Part shown: piece by piece, positions 9,162 to 17,860 of the stretch
Numbering within the stretch: the first letter of the stretch is position 1
Layout: each line of letters opens with the position of its first letter
NCBI GenBank assembly: GCA_903932865.1
Contig: CAIZHQ010000012.1
Location: 109,531-173,530 of the forward strand
From: an uncultured Burkholderiales bacterium
GTDB lineage: Bacteria; Pseudomonadota; Gammaproteobacteria; Burkholderiales; Burkholderiaceae_C
DNA: 64,000 nucleotides
Direction of reading: 5' to 3'
The notes under the pieces: generated by a model
Told to the model about the DNA's origin: nothing
The model's input: the letters and a program-made list of their open reading frames with translations, nothing else
Databases searched by the model: none
Program-made: the position numbers and the translations under genes

Positions 9162-9500
9162 TCAGTCGTTTTTTGCAGCGTCCACCTGATCGGCACCAAT
9201 GCCGTTCAAGCGCTGGGACACAGCAAACACCCGATCCAGTGCCTTGGCACTTTTGCCGCCGAGAGCTGCGATGTCACCATCGCTGAAAAGGCGGCTGCCG
9301 CTCTCGTCGCACAGGGTGAGCGAGACCAGGCGGGCACGGACGTTCTCAAGGCGGCCCTCTTTGCCAATCAGGCTGGCCTCGAAAGCATCACGGTCGGTAC
9401 CGGTCATGGTGCGCACCTGTACCTCGCCGCCCCACTCGGGTACTTGGACAGTTTCACGAGGCAGATCATCGCTCTGCAGGATTTGTTCACGGGTCAACAT
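9162..9500 (-). CDS. G: Tail assembly chaperone gpG
   Basis: This 112-residue protein lies between the tail tube and tape measure genes, the fixed position of gpG chaperones. It opens MLTREQILQSDDLPRETV and ends DQVDAAKND. The slippery heptamer that feeds the T frame lies in the last three sense codons, four bases before its TGA, so most ribosomes should make gpG and a minority gpGT. The sequence itself is less conserved than its position; the assignment rests mostly on position, length and the frameshift site. Confidence 0.85.
   Translation of the reverse strand: MLTREQILQSDDLPRETVQVPEWGGEVQVRTMTGTDRDAFEASLIGKEGRLENVRARLVSLTLCDESGSRLFSDGDIAALGGKSAKALDRVFAVSQRLNGIGADQVDAAKND
9168..9174 (-). 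other. Programmed -1 ribosomal frameshift site (A AAA AAC)
   Basis: On the minus strand the zero-frame codons are GCA AAA AAC GAC TGA. This is a canonical X XXY YYZ heptamer immediately before the gpG stop. Slipping back one base continues into the gpT frame. No strong downstream pseudoknot was identified by eye. Confidence 0.85.
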
Positions 9501-9514
9501 AGCGGCGTCTCTCT

Positions 9515-9925
9515 TTAAGCTTCGGTGATGTCGCCATCGATTTCGATGGTCACGGAGGCCTGCACGACCGCATCCACACCGCCTTGCACGCTGAAGTGCG
9601 TGACATAGCCATAGAAGGTCCAGGTGGCAGGGTTGGTGTCGGTGAAAGTGATCTTGAACTGACGTCGCACGCGGTTGGCGCGGTCGGTTCGCAGGCCCTG
9701 GTGCACCAGATCGTCGGGGTTGTAGTGCAGGGTCAGGGACAACTGCCCCTCGTCACGCAGGCCCACGCGCTTTTCCTTGGCGGTGGAGGCCAGATTGGTG
9801 ACGTCGATCACGGCGGCCTGCCCGCCCGGTCCCTGAAACGAGACCACGTTGGGGATGGTTTCAAAGGCGGTGGTGCCAAACCGGGCAATGGCAATGCCTT
9901 GCGCGGTGATTGCGGTGCTGCTCAT
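9515..9925 (-). CDS. V: Phage major tail tube protein
   Basis: This 136-residue protein has the compact beta-rich sequence of gpV/HK97-type tube proteins. It includes TNLASTAKEKRVGLRDEG, a form of the common T(D/N)xxSxxKExxxGLxDxG signature, and TDTNPATWTFYGYVTHF. It polymerises around the tape measure to make the tail tube. The position between the tail completion protein and gpG fits. The ATG at 9925 is the only good start. Confidence 0.9.
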   Translation of the reverse strand: MSSTAITAQGIAIARFGTTAFETIPNVVSFQGPGGQAAVIDVTNLASTAKEKRVGLRDEGQLSLTLHYNPDDLVHQGLRTDRANRVRRQFKITFTDTNPATWTFYGYVTHFSVQGGVDAVVQASVTIEIDGDITEA

Positions 9926-9941
9926 GCATGCGCTCCTTGTT

Positions 9942-10292
9942 TCACGGTGAACCCACCGGTCGGTGGTAGGTGTAGTCCACGCTCACCCGGTACAGCCGGG
10001 CCTGATCTTCAAATTCACTGAGCCCCATGCGCACATCGGCGATGGTGCTCTTGTCCGCCAGCAGCGCAGCCAGGACTTGGTCTTGCAGGTGCAAGGCCTC
10101 CTGGTACGTTCTGGCATAGGTGTCGACCTGCACGCGCACGCGCTGCAGACCATGCGGTCCATCGATGCCGAAGATGTGCTCCTGCACGATGGGCGTGTAG
10201 ACGATGGCCGGGTACTGGGTGTTTTCTGCAGCGACAAGCGCGTAGACCTCACCACCGGCCAGATCCTTGATGGCATCAAAGAAGTCTTGCAT
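9942..10292 (-). CDS. DUF3168-type tail completion/terminator protein
   Basis: This 116-residue protein fits the DUF3168 family, with sequence such as YPAIVYTPIV, VQVDTYARTYQEA and a C-terminal RVSVDYTY. Such proteins cap the tail tube, as lambda gpU does, and join it to the head. The position directly upstream of the tube protein gene supports this. The start is 2 bp after the HK97-gp10-like stop, so translation is probably coupled. Confidence 0.85.
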   Translation of the reverse strand: MQDFFDAIKDLAGGEVYALVAAENTQYPAIVYTPIVQEHIFGIDGPHGLQRVRVQVDTYARTYQEALHLQDQVLAALLADKSTIADVRMGLSEFEDQARLYRVSVDYTYHRPVGSP

Positions 10293-10294
10293 GG

Positions 10295-10783
10295 CTATTT
10301 CCTGTAGAGGTTCTTGGCTTCCTGCTCAATGCGCTCACTCAGCCGGTCCTTCATGGCCTGCACCGCTTCGCGCCGCTTGGCTTCCAGGGCTGGCCGCAGG
10401 AACGGTCGCGCGCGCATCTTGCGAGTGCCAAACTCCACGAAGCGCCAGTACCAGGCATCCTGAGAAAGGTTGCCCTTCTTGCCTTGCTTGCGGAACTTCT
10501 TGCCGTGGCGCACCGTCACGAAGAAGGTCTGGCGCGTGAGACTGGAGAGTTCAGGGATCTGCTTCATGATCACCGAGCGCTTGAGCGTGCCCGGTGGTGG
10601 CTGGTTGGGCCCCAGGACCTCTGCCGCTTTGGGCGCGCGCATGCGGGCTTCATCGCGGATGACTTTGGCACCTGCATAAACCGAGACGCGCAGGCCGTTC
10701 TTGGCCACCCGGTCGGGCAATTCGCGCAGGGCTTTGGCCAATTCAGCCAAACCCTCGACCTTGAAGCGTTCATGTTTAGCCAT
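10295..10783 (-). CDS. HK97 gp10-like neck/tail protein
   Basis: From the ATG at 10783 the protein has 162 residues. The N-terminal FKVEGLAELAKALRELPDRV and the motif WYWRFVEFGTRKMRARPFLR are diagnostic of the HK97-gp10 family, which acts at the head-tail joint. The start overlaps the head-closure gene stop by 8 bp, which is why this ATG is preferred to an upstream in-frame one. It is highly basic, with many lysines and arginines, as is usual for the family. Confidence 0.9.
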   Translation of the reverse strand: MAKHERFKVEGLAELAKALRELPDRVAKNGLRVSVYAGAKVIRDEARMRAPKAAEVLGPNQPPPGTLKRSVIMKQIPELSSLTRQTFFVTVRHGKKFRKQGKKGNLSQDAWYWRFVEFGTRKMRARPFLRPALEAKRREAVQAMKDRLSERIEQEAKNLYRK

Positions 10784-11126
10784 CGTCCAGGCCCTCACTG
10801 GCCAGCAGGATGACCAGCACACGTTTCTCGTCCTCGTTCAGGGCCGAATGGATGTTGAAGATCCTCGACCGGTAGAGCACTCGGTACTGGGCCACCTGTT
10901 GGGGGTTATCAAAGATGCCCTGGTAGCGCACCGTGATCTGGTGCGTGAGTTCGGCCGAGATGCGGCTGGCGATCACAGCTTCACGGCCGGACAGGGGTTG
11001 GATATCGGCCCACACGGTGGCCATATCAATCCATGTACGGCTGGGGGCGCCCAAGCTGTCTTTGACGGTACTGGGGCGCTGGATTTTGATGCGACGGCCA
11101 AGCGTTCCGGCTCCGATCGGATTCAT
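10776..11126 (-). CDS. Phage head closure (head-tail adaptor) protein
   Basis: This 116-residue protein opens MNPIGAGTLGRRIKIQRPS and has VWADIQPLSGREAVIASRIS. Both fit the SPP1 gp16-like/phage H-T join family that seals the connector after packaging. It lies between the gp6-like connector and the gp10-like protein, the usual order, and overlaps the next gene by 8 bp. Confidence 0.9.
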   Translation of the reverse strand: MNPIGAGTLGRRIKIQRPSTVKDSLGAPSRTWIDMATVWADIQPLSGREAVIASRISAELTHQITVRYQGIFDNPQQVAQYRVLYRSRIFNIHSALNEDEKRVLVILLASEGLDDG

Positions 11127-11133
11127 AGAAGCC

Positions 11134-11757
11134 TCATATCAAAGGTACCTTGTAGGGATCGAGCAGGCCATCGATGAAGGGCAAGGGGTCAATACGCCCC
11201 CGCGTCATCGATGCCACCTCCTCGCGGTGTACATACAGAGAGCCCACGCGCAGCTTGATCCAGGTCTTGATGCCTTCAGGCACTGCGGAAGCATTGCCAT
11301 ATCCAGCATCAAAGATCACGCTCACGGCCCCGATCTGAGGCAGGGCAATCGGCCAGATCTGCCCGAACACGGGGGTGATACGGGCTGGCTCGCAGGCGCT
11401 GTCGACGGTGTAGTTCGCTGCAGGCATCACTTGCCAGATGCCTGCCATGTCCAGATAGCGGATTTCCACCACCGACGTTACGGGCGACTTGGTGAGCAAG
11501 ATGGCGTGCCCGGGCAGCGTGAAGGTCTGCCCTGCGGGCACACCCATCAGGCTGGGTCCGGGAAAGCTGTCGAGCACCATCCGCCAGCGCGCGGCGACTA
11601 GTTGCCGGTTGGTCAGGGTCTCGGCCGCCTGGCGGGCCGCCGAGATCAGGACCTGGATCAGGCTGTCGTCGTCATCGAAGTCCACCCGCAGGTGGAGCTT
11701 GGCCTCGGCAAGCGAGATGGGCTCCCCTGCGGGCGGAGTCATCAACTGCATGGGCAT
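11134..11757 (-). CDS. Phage head-tail connector protein (HK97 gp6-like)
   Basis: This 207-residue protein begins with SLAEAKLHLRVDFDDDDSLI, the typical opening of gp6-like connectors, followed by ISAARQAAETLTNRQL. The C-terminal part (AVPEGIKTWIKLRVGSLYVHRE) is the family's other conserved block. It forms the ring beneath the portal. An 8 bp gap separates it from the head closure gene. Confidence 0.92.
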   Translation of the reverse strand: MPMQLMTPPAGEPISLAEAKLHLRVDFDDDDSLIQVLISAARQAAETLTNRQLVAARWRMVLDSFPGPSLMGVPAGQTFTLPGHAILLTKSPVTSVVEIRYLDMAGIWQVMPAANYTVDSACEPARITPVFGQIWPIALPQIGAVSVIFDAGYGNASAVPEGIKTWIKLRVGSLYVHREEVASMTRGRIDPLPFIDGLLDPYKVPLI

Positions 11758-11778
11758 GTGATTACTCCACCCTCAGGC

Positions 11779-12225
11779 TCAGACCACCTGCGCGACCGCA
11801 GCCTGGTTGCTGGCATCACCCGGCGCAAAGCGGGGGTTAAAGCCCAGCAATTGCGCCGCAGTGAGGCTGGCCGCAACAGCCACCGTCAGCGACAGACGCA
11901 CATAGGCGTAGCCGTTGGTGACATCCAGATCGTCGGGGCGCAGGTTGATAAGCGCCTGCTTGTTGTCACCACTGGCCTTGACGATCTGGGTGATGGCTTT
12001 GCCCGTCACGTCCTTGGCACCCGTGCCCGAAGCATCGGTGGCCTGCTGCAGCTTGGCGTCCAGCGTGGCACCCGTACCTAGGACGCCGCTTTGCACAAGC
12101 GCCAGCAGACTGTGGTGGTTACCCGCCGAGATCCAGCCGGTGGTGACAGTGCCCACAGCCTGGCTGGCAGGGTCGATGGTGGCCAGAACCGAGAACAGCT
12201 CGCTGCCTTTTGCATTGGGAAACAT
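11779..12225 (-). CDS. Hypothetical virion protein between capsid and connector genes
   Basis: This 148-residue protein was not recognised. It is small, acidic to neutral and rich in alanine, threonine and valine, with alternating beta-type segments (YAYVRLSLTVAVAASL). It opens MFPNAKGSELFSVLATIDP. It sits directly after the capsid gene, where decoration or head-associated proteins are often encoded. A clear ribosome binding site (AGGAGAAA) lies just before the ATG. A structural role is inferred from position only. Confidence 0.6.
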   Translation of the reverse strand: MFPNAKGSELFSVLATIDPASQAVGTVTTGWISAGNHHSLLALVQSGVLGTGATLDAKLQQATDASGTGAKDVTGKAITQIVKASGDNKQALINLRPDDLDVTNGYAYVRLSLTVAVAASLTAAQLLGFNPRFAPGDASNQAAVAQVV

Positions 12226-12255
12226 GTGATTTCTCCTTGATGGTCAGGCGCCTGA

Positions 12256-13572
12256 TCAGCGAGCGCCCAGTTGGACAAAGGGCGACATGGTCGTGCTGCC
12301 CTTAGCGGGGGTGATCGGCGCAGCGATCTTGGATTGACCATCCATGCGGAACGTGGTGCGGAAAGCCGTGAGGTCCGCATCGAAGTACAGGTGCATGGAG
12401 GTGGCCGTTTGCATGCCACCAGCCTTGGTGATGGTCTGGTAGTACGAGAGGTCTGCCAGGAGCACATCGCCTGCAGATGAGAAGGTGTTGGCGTGCTGAG
12501 AAACAATCACCGGACGGCCAAGCAGCGTGCCGTAGGGCGAGACCTGAATACCACCCGGGTTCATGCCGGTAGGCAGATAGATCGGGTAGTTGCCCAAAGT
12601 CAGCGTGAAAAGCGCCGGGAGCACATCGTTGTTGACGATCCAGACCGACTTGCCAAAAGAGCCCGGCGGCAGGCGCGAGATCATCTTGGCCAGGTTCTGG
12701 GCCAACAGCGTCTGCGTGGCTTGACCCGACTCCTTGGCCACGGTCACCGTGGTGGCGTTGCTCATACAACCCACCGGCAGACCAGTGCCCGAGCCGAACA
12801 GAATCGACTCGTTGGTTTTCCAGCGAATGGAGGTGGCGATCTTGTCAGGCAGGTAGGTGGACAGGGCATTGGTGTCGTCCAGCAGCTCGTCGGTCACCGG
12901 CACCAGGGCCATGAGCTTTTTGAGGCGCAGGGTCGACAGGCCCAGCACCGGCTTGGTGCCGATGGCAGAAGCTGCTTCACCCTGCCAGTAGGCACGAATG
13001 CCGTTGGTGCCCCAGGGCGTGGTTTCGTCCTTGGGGAAGGCCATGGTGTTGCCCGTGATCTCCACGTTGTCGGTCATGGGCAGCAGGGAGTCCTCGCCCA
13101 AAGACAACTGGAAGATTTCCTGAGCGAACTGAGGCGGCACCAGAAAGCCGCCATCCTGGGCCGAGCCTTCGCTGCCGAAGGAGGCAGGCGCCACAGCATT
13201 TCGGCCCGAGCCGATCAGGAGGCGCTCATCGATGGAGGCGCCGGGGTTTTGCGCCTGGCGCACGGTCTTGAGGAAGTCGCCCACGCTTTTGAAGCCGTGC
13301 TTGGGGTCAGAGGCAGCGTTGTCCACCACCGTGATCACGGAGGCCGTGGTCAATTGAGAGGGGTGGTTCATCTGCGCCTCTTCAACGATCAGGGCAGCTT
13401 CCCGATCAATGGCTGCCGAAGTCGCTTCGATCTTGGCCTTGAGGGCTTCGAAGGCAGCGACCTCTTCATCGTTCATGTCGCGCTGCTCAGCAGCAGCGAT
13501 GTCGGTCAGGGCGCGTGCGTCTTTGACCAGGGTGGCTTTGCGAGCTTGAAGCTCACGCAATTGCTTGCTCAT
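12256..13572 (-). CDS. Phage major capsid protein, HK97 family
   Basis: From the ATG at 13572 the protein has 438 residues. A charged, helical N-terminal delta-like domain (about residues 1-100) is followed by the HK97 fold, with DGGFLVPPQFAQEIFQ, WQGEAASAIG and SYYQTITKAGGMQTA. It forms the icosahedral shell. The delta domain is probably removed by the S49 protease encoded upstream. The upstream in-frame extension crosses a terminator hairpin and is not expected to be coding. Confidence 0.95.
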   Translation of the reverse strand: MSKQLRELQARKATLVKDARALTDIAAAEQRDMNDEEVAAFEALKAKIEATSAAIDREAALIVEEAQMNHPSQLTTASVITVVDNAASDPKHGFKSVGDFLKTVRQAQNPGASIDERLLIGSGRNAVAPASFGSEGSAQDGGFLVPPQFAQEIFQLSLGEDSLLPMTDNVEITGNTMAFPKDETTPWGTNGIRAYWQGEAASAIGTKPVLGLSTLRLKKLMALVPVTDELLDDTNALSTYLPDKIATSIRWKTNESILFGSGTGLPVGCMSNATTVTVAKESGQATQTLLAQNLAKMISRLPPGSFGKSVWIVNNDVLPALFTLTLGNYPIYLPTGMNPGGIQVSPYGTLLGRPVIVSQHANTFSSAGDVLLADLSYYQTITKAGGMQTATSMHLYFDADLTAFRTTFRMDGQSKIAAPITPAKGSTTMSPFVQLGAR

Positions 13573-13591
13573 TGGTTTATCTCCAGAAATG

Positions 13592-13625
13592 AAAAAGCCG
13601 CCTGGTCCAAATGACTCAAGGCGGC
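13592..13625 (-). terminator. Intrinsic terminator between protease and capsid genes
   Basis: On the minus strand a perfect 7-bp stem GCCGCCT/AGGCGGC closes a 15-base loop and is followed directly by TTTTTC. It lies between the S49 protease stop (13699) and the capsid start (13572), so it should lower or gate transcription into the capsid gene. The 15-base loop is longer than in most strong terminators. Confidence 0.65.
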
Positions 13626-13698
13626 GACAGGGATCACGACCAACGGGTCGCAGGGGGGCGCAACCCTCAACGGAGGGCTGCAAGTGAACAGGATGAAA

Positions 13699-14640
13699 TC
13701 AAATCAGCGCGAGAGCGTCCCGCGCCTGCTTGAGGCGCGATTGGCTTTTCTGCGACTGGCTGCGCACGGCGTTGCCTGTGACCTTGGCCTGCATGCGGGC
13801 CAGAACATCGTCGAAAGATGCGATGCCATCGACCATGCGCTGCGCCAGGGCAGCATCAGCGCCGAGCACACGGCCTTCGCCCATGCCGTTTCGGACAACG
13901 TCGACCGTGACACCTCTGCCCACGGCCACAGCCTGGATGAAGGCGTTGTAGTAGTCGTCCACACGAGACTGCATGAAGGCCTGGGCCTCAGGATCCAGCG
14001 GCACATAGGGGTTGCCTTCGACCTTGAACTTGCCAGCCGAGATCAGGGTGGTTTTGACGCCCTCTTCTTCCAGCGCTTTTGAATAGTCAAAGTGCGCCTG
14101 CCACACGCCAATGGAGCCCACCTCACCTCCAGGGGTGACGTAGAACTCACTGGCAGAGCAGCCAATCCAGTACGCCGCCGAGGCAGCCAGGCTGTTGGCC
14201 ACGGCCACAACGGGCTTCTGGGCTCGGGCCTTGACGATCTCCGATGCAAGTTCGGCCACGCCATAAACGCTGCCGCCAGGGCTATCAATATCGATCAGGA
14301 TCTGGCCCACCGTGTCGTCTGCCAGGACCTGGCGCAAGGCCGAGGTGAATTGCTGGGTACTGGTACTGCCGGGGCCAGAGATGTCATTGACCATGTTGCC
14401 CCGCTGAGTGACAACGCCGTACAGAGGCAACACGGCAATGCCAGAGCCCGCATTGGCCGCAGCCATCTGTTTACGGGTATCGCGCAGCACCCGCTCCGAC
14501 TGGATCTGAAACATGGTCTCATCAGTTGGGGGCTCGCCCGCAGACCAGCGGGTCAAGACCCCGGCCATGGCCTGGAGCCGCTCGGGCATCAGGGCCCACG
14601 GGGTGGTCAAAAATTCGGAGAGCAGAAGTTGTCTGTTCAT
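13699..14640 (-). CDS. S49-family phage capsid maturation protease
   Basis: This 313-residue serine protease is of the SppA/phage protein C family. The oxyanion-type DSPGGSVYG lies at 119-127, the catalytic serine is S154 in SLAASAAYW, and the general-base lysine is K204 in SAGKFKVEGNPY. It is expected to cut the capsid N-terminal domain and itself inside the prohead. The start overlaps the portal gene stop by 4 bp. The C-terminal tail after about residue 260 is basic and may hold a scaffold-like function. Confidence 0.93.
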   Translation of the reverse strand: MNRQLLLSEFLTTPWALMPERLQAMAGVLTRWSAGEPPTDETMFQIQSERVLRDTRKQMAAANAGSGIAVLPLYGVVTQRGNMVNDISGPGSTSTQQFTSALRQVLADDTVGQILIDIDSPGGSVYGVAELASEIVKARAQKPVVAVANSLAASAAYWIGCSASEFYVTPGGEVGSIGVWQAHFDYSKALEEEGVKTTLISAGKFKVEGNPYVPLDPEAQAFMQSRVDDYYNAFIQAVAVGRGVTVDVVRNGMGEGRVLGADAALAQRMVDGIASFDDVLARMQAKVTGNAVRSQSQKSQSRLKQARDALALI

Positions 14641-16133
14641 GTGTCTTTTCCTGTGTGAATGCCCAATTGAATGAGGGACCGGGACAGCGCCTGCTCATCC
14701 TCGAGTAATGGAGCGCCCTGCGCCCAGTCCTCTACTACCGATGGAGGCAGGCTAAAGGTCTGGGCGATCAGGTTGATTTCGTTGGTGCCCAGAGCGCCTT
14801 TTTTGCAGATGCGCCGGGCCAGGCGCTGGGCGTTGGACTCGACCAGCCTTCGAAGGCGCAGGCTCAACTGCTGGTCCTGCTCAGGGCTGGCATCAGGGCC
14901 TGTGGAATCGGCATCTGGGGCGGACTCGTTTTCTGCTTCCTCTGCGTCATCCTCTTCGACCATGTTCAGTGGCCTGAGCGGTTGATCGAGCCCCGCGATC
15001 GGGTTGAGGTTTTCTGAAATTCGGGCCTCGTTGCGGGTGAGCCACCCGTTCTGAATGCCGCTTTGGTAGTAAGCAGAGCGACTGGCCGCATCCCCTCGCA
15101 TGAGGTTGGCAAAGTCAAACTCGATCTCTAGGGCGTCCCCATCAGGAAGCAGGTCAGCTTCGATTGAAGCCTCCCAGCGCTCCGCCCAGGGCGTCATGGT
15201 GTGCATGACGAATTCCAAGCTTTGCTGCTCGATGTTCGAGAAAGTCGCCCGGTCTAAATCAGCAATCATGTGCGGCGGCACACGGAACAGGCGGGCGATG
15301 TCCGTGATCTGAAACTTGCGCAGCTCCAGGAACTGGGCGTCCTTGTTCGTGACGCCCACCTCGTGGAACTTCATGCCGTTCTCAAGCACCAGGACCTTGC
15401 CCCGGTTCGAGCCAGACTGCGCGGCCTGGTAGGACTCCCGAAACACCCGCTTGGACTCCGGGTCCTTGAAGGTGCCGGGGAACTCGATCCAGCCCCCCGT
15501 GGGTTTGGCATCGTTGGAGAAGAACCGAGCTCCGTAGTCCTGCGCAGCCAGGGCCATGCCCAGGCTTTCTCGCGAGAGCTCAATGGGGCTCAGGCCAATC
15601 AGCCCATCCGAAGACAGGCCCCTCAGATGCCAGACCTCCCCGCGAGGCAGGACGATCTCCGAGCCCGCCTGATCCCGGATACGGTAACGGTAGTCACCAG
15701 AGGACAACAGCTCCATCCGCACCCGGTCGGGGTGAATCGGGATCAGCTCGGTGATCTCTCCCTGGCTGTTGGCCAGGATCTGGCAGAAGGCGTTCCCCCT
15801 CAAGGCCAGATGACCCTGCAGCATTTCACGCCACTCGAAAGGGTTCTGGTATCGATTAGGCCGTTTGCCCAGCAATTGGTAGAGCCAGTGGTCTGTCACC
15901 CTGTCCTTGCCACCGTCCTTGCGGGGCCGATAGACCACCAAGGGGAGTGACGCCATTGTCTCCGAGAGGATGCGCACGCAGGCGTAGACCGCAGCCAGGC
16001 GCATGGCCGAATCGGCCGACACACGCATGCCAGAGATGCTTCGAGCCGAAACAGGCTCGAAATAGAAGTCTCCCCAGGGGGAGCGATCACTCGAGGAAGC
16101 TCTGAAACGGTCAAAGAATTTGAAAAGGCCCAT
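14637..16133 (-). CDS. Phage portal protein, HK97 family
   Basis: This 498-residue protein forms the dodecameric DNA channel at the capsid vertex. Family markers include AVYACVRILSETMASLPLVVY, FEWREMLQGHLALRGNAF, LFRVPPHMI and the C-terminal GWLTRNEARISENLNPI. An acidic segment (EEDDAEEAENES) follows near residues 390-405, ahead of a helical tail. It lies between TerL (4 bp gap) and the protease (4 bp overlap). Confidence 0.95.
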   Translation of the reverse strand: MGLFKFFDRFRASSSDRSPWGDFYFEPVSARSISGMRVSADSAMRLAAVYACVRILSETMASLPLVVYRPRKDGGKDRVTDHWLYQLLGKRPNRYQNPFEWREMLQGHLALRGNAFCQILANSQGEITELIPIHPDRVRMELLSSGDYRYRIRDQAGSEIVLPRGEVWHLRGLSSDGLIGLSPIELSRESLGMALAAQDYGARFFSNDAKPTGGWIEFPGTFKDPESKRVFRESYQAAQSGSNRGKVLVLENGMKFHEVGVTNKDAQFLELRKFQITDIARLFRVPPHMIADLDRATFSNIEQQSLEFVMHTMTPWAERWEASIEADLLPDGDALEIEFDFANLMRGDAASRSAYYQSGIQNGWLTRNEARISENLNPIAGLDQPLRPLNMVEEDDAEEAENESAPDADSTGPDASPEQDQQLSLRLRRLVESNAQRLARRICKKGALGTNEINLIAQTFSLPPSVVEDWAQGAPLLEDEQALSRSLIQLGIHTGKDT

Positions 16134-16137
16134 GACG

Positions 16138-17844
16138 TCAGAGCACCATCAACTCATAGTCGGATCCCAGCACCACCGATTCGCCCGGTTTGATCGCCCG
16201 AGAAAGGGCCATGATCAGTGCCACGATGCCGTCTATCTTGTTTTCTGGTCTTTCCTTCCTTGGATAGATGTTGTCTTTGACGTCCGTGTGGGCCACCACG
16301 TTGCTGGCCATCCAGGCCAGCACCGGGTCCCCGTCATGAACCAGCTTCTTTTGCAGGACCAAGGCCTCGAGCGTCTTCATCGGCTCGCTGAAGTTCAGCA
16401 CCGTGGGGCGAACTTCGATCATGGGCAGGCCCTCGGACAACATGCGTGTGGACAGCTGCGTAGCCTGGAACGGGTCAAAGGCCACGGCTTGCACGGAAAA
16501 CCGCGACGAGATGTCCAGCAAATCGGCTTCGATCCAGCTGAAATCGATCACGTTGCCCGGAGTCACCGACAGGCGACCGGTATGGGCCCAACCCTCGTAC
16601 TGGCTGTTGCCCGCCGCCTGGACCGTGTCCTCAGGCAGGTAGTACTTGCCAAACACCGCGTATACGTCAGGTGTGTCGGGGTGCTCGAACACCATGACGA
16701 GTGCAGCAATGTCCGTCTTGCTGGCCAGATCCAGTCCGAGCCAGCAGGGCTGGCCCAGGAACTGATCGAGCTCGAGATCGGGGTTGGCACTGGCATCCCA
16801 GGACCGCATATCCATCCAAGCCGTGTCTGCACTCACCCATTCGTTGAGGTGCTTGGTCTTGAAGTTGTTGACCGCACTGGGCAACTGCATGGCCTTGGCC
16901 TGCAGGGGAACCAGAATCTCTTCACGCACAGAGATGCCCCAGTTGGGGTTGGCTTTGATGAGAGAGTCCTTGGCTGCCCAGTCATCACCTTCATCGAGTC
17001 CGTAGATGATTCCGAACTGGGAGTCGTCTTCGAACACCCGGTTGAGCAGCTTGGTGACAAAGCTTCGGACCTCGTAGCAAATGCCCGATCGATTGCTGCC
17101 AGCCGTGGTGATCACCCACAGCAATGAGTTGTCCCGCTTGCCGGTGCCGGTCTCCACCACGTCATAGACCGTTCGGGTCTTGTGGGCGTGCAGCTCGTCA
17201 ATACAACCGAAGTGGATGTTCAGGCCGTCCAGCGTCGAACCCTCAGCCGAGAGCGCTTCGAACTTGGAGCCAGTCTGGAGCACATGCATGTTGTGCGCCC
17301 CGACGTTCACCGCAAACCGGTTCCGAAATCCCGGGCTCAGGCGCGCCATGGTCTGGGCATCGCCAAAGACGATGCGAGCCTGATCGCGGGTGGTGGCCAG
17401 GGAATACACCTCAGCGCCGCCCTCGCGGTCGGCTGCCAGCATGTACAGACCCACCGCCGACGACAAGGTGGACTTGGCGTTGCCCCGTGGCACCTCGATG
17501 TAGGACCGCCTGAAGCGGCGCTTGCCGTCTGATTTGACCCACCCAAAGACCGTGGACAGGATGAACACCTGCCAGGGCTCCAGAACAATCATCCGGCTGG
17601 CCAGAGGGCCTTTGACGTGGGGCAGTCGCTCAATGAAGGCGCACAGGTTGTCCGCGGGTCGGTAAGGCCTGCCGTACCGATCAAGCAGCTCCGGGTTGAA
17701 CTGGTAAAGACTGCTCTTGCGTTTGAAGCGGATCAGGTCGTCGAGTTGGCGTTTGCAGGCTTTCTGAACCCATTCGCAGGTCAGGATTTCATGAGAGACA
17801 ACGCGCTCAGCATATTGTTTGGCACTCGCGGCGTATGTGCTCAT
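16138..17844 (-). CDS. terL: Phage terminase large subunit
   Basis: This 568-residue ATPase/nuclease packages DNA into proheads. The Walker A variant PRGNAKST lies at 119-126 and a Walker B-like segment ends in GCIDELHAH. Acidic residues consistent with the RNase H-like nuclease appear in the C-terminal half (GLDLASKTDIAALV). The TerL follows a P27-type TerS by 16 bp and precedes the portal gene by 4 bp, the standard HK97-like order. Confidence 0.95.
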   Translation of the reverse strand: MSTYAASAKQYAERVVSHEILTCEWVQKACKRQLDDLIRFKRKSSLYQFNPELLDRYGRPYRPADNLCAFIERLPHVKGPLASRMIVLEPWQVFILSTVFGWVKSDGKRRFRRSYIEVPRGNAKSTLSSAVGLYMLAADREGGAEVYSLATTRDQARIVFGDAQTMARLSPGFRNRFAVNVGAHNMHVLQTGSKFEALSAEGSTLDGLNIHFGCIDELHAHKTRTVYDVVETGTGKRDNSLLWVITTAGSNRSGICYEVRSFVTKLLNRVFEDDSQFGIIYGLDEGDDWAAKDSLIKANPNWGISVREEILVPLQAKAMQLPSAVNNFKTKHLNEWVSADTAWMDMRSWDASANPDLELDQFLGQPCWLGLDLASKTDIAALVMVFEHPDTPDVYAVFGKYYLPEDTVQAAGNSQYEGWAHTGRLSVTPGNVIDFSWIEADLLDISSRFSVQAVAFDPFQATQLSTRMLSEGLPMIEVRPTVLNFSEPMKTLEALVLQKKLVHDGDPVLAWMASNVVAHTDVKDNIYPRKERPENKIDGIVALIMALSRAIKPGESVVLGSDYELMVL

Positions 17845-17860
17845 CCTGTGTCCCTTTGGG

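Noticed and set aside
13573..13683. Upstream in-frame extension of the capsid gene
   Set aside because: It crosses the terminator hairpin and lies before the conserved capsid N-terminus at 13572.
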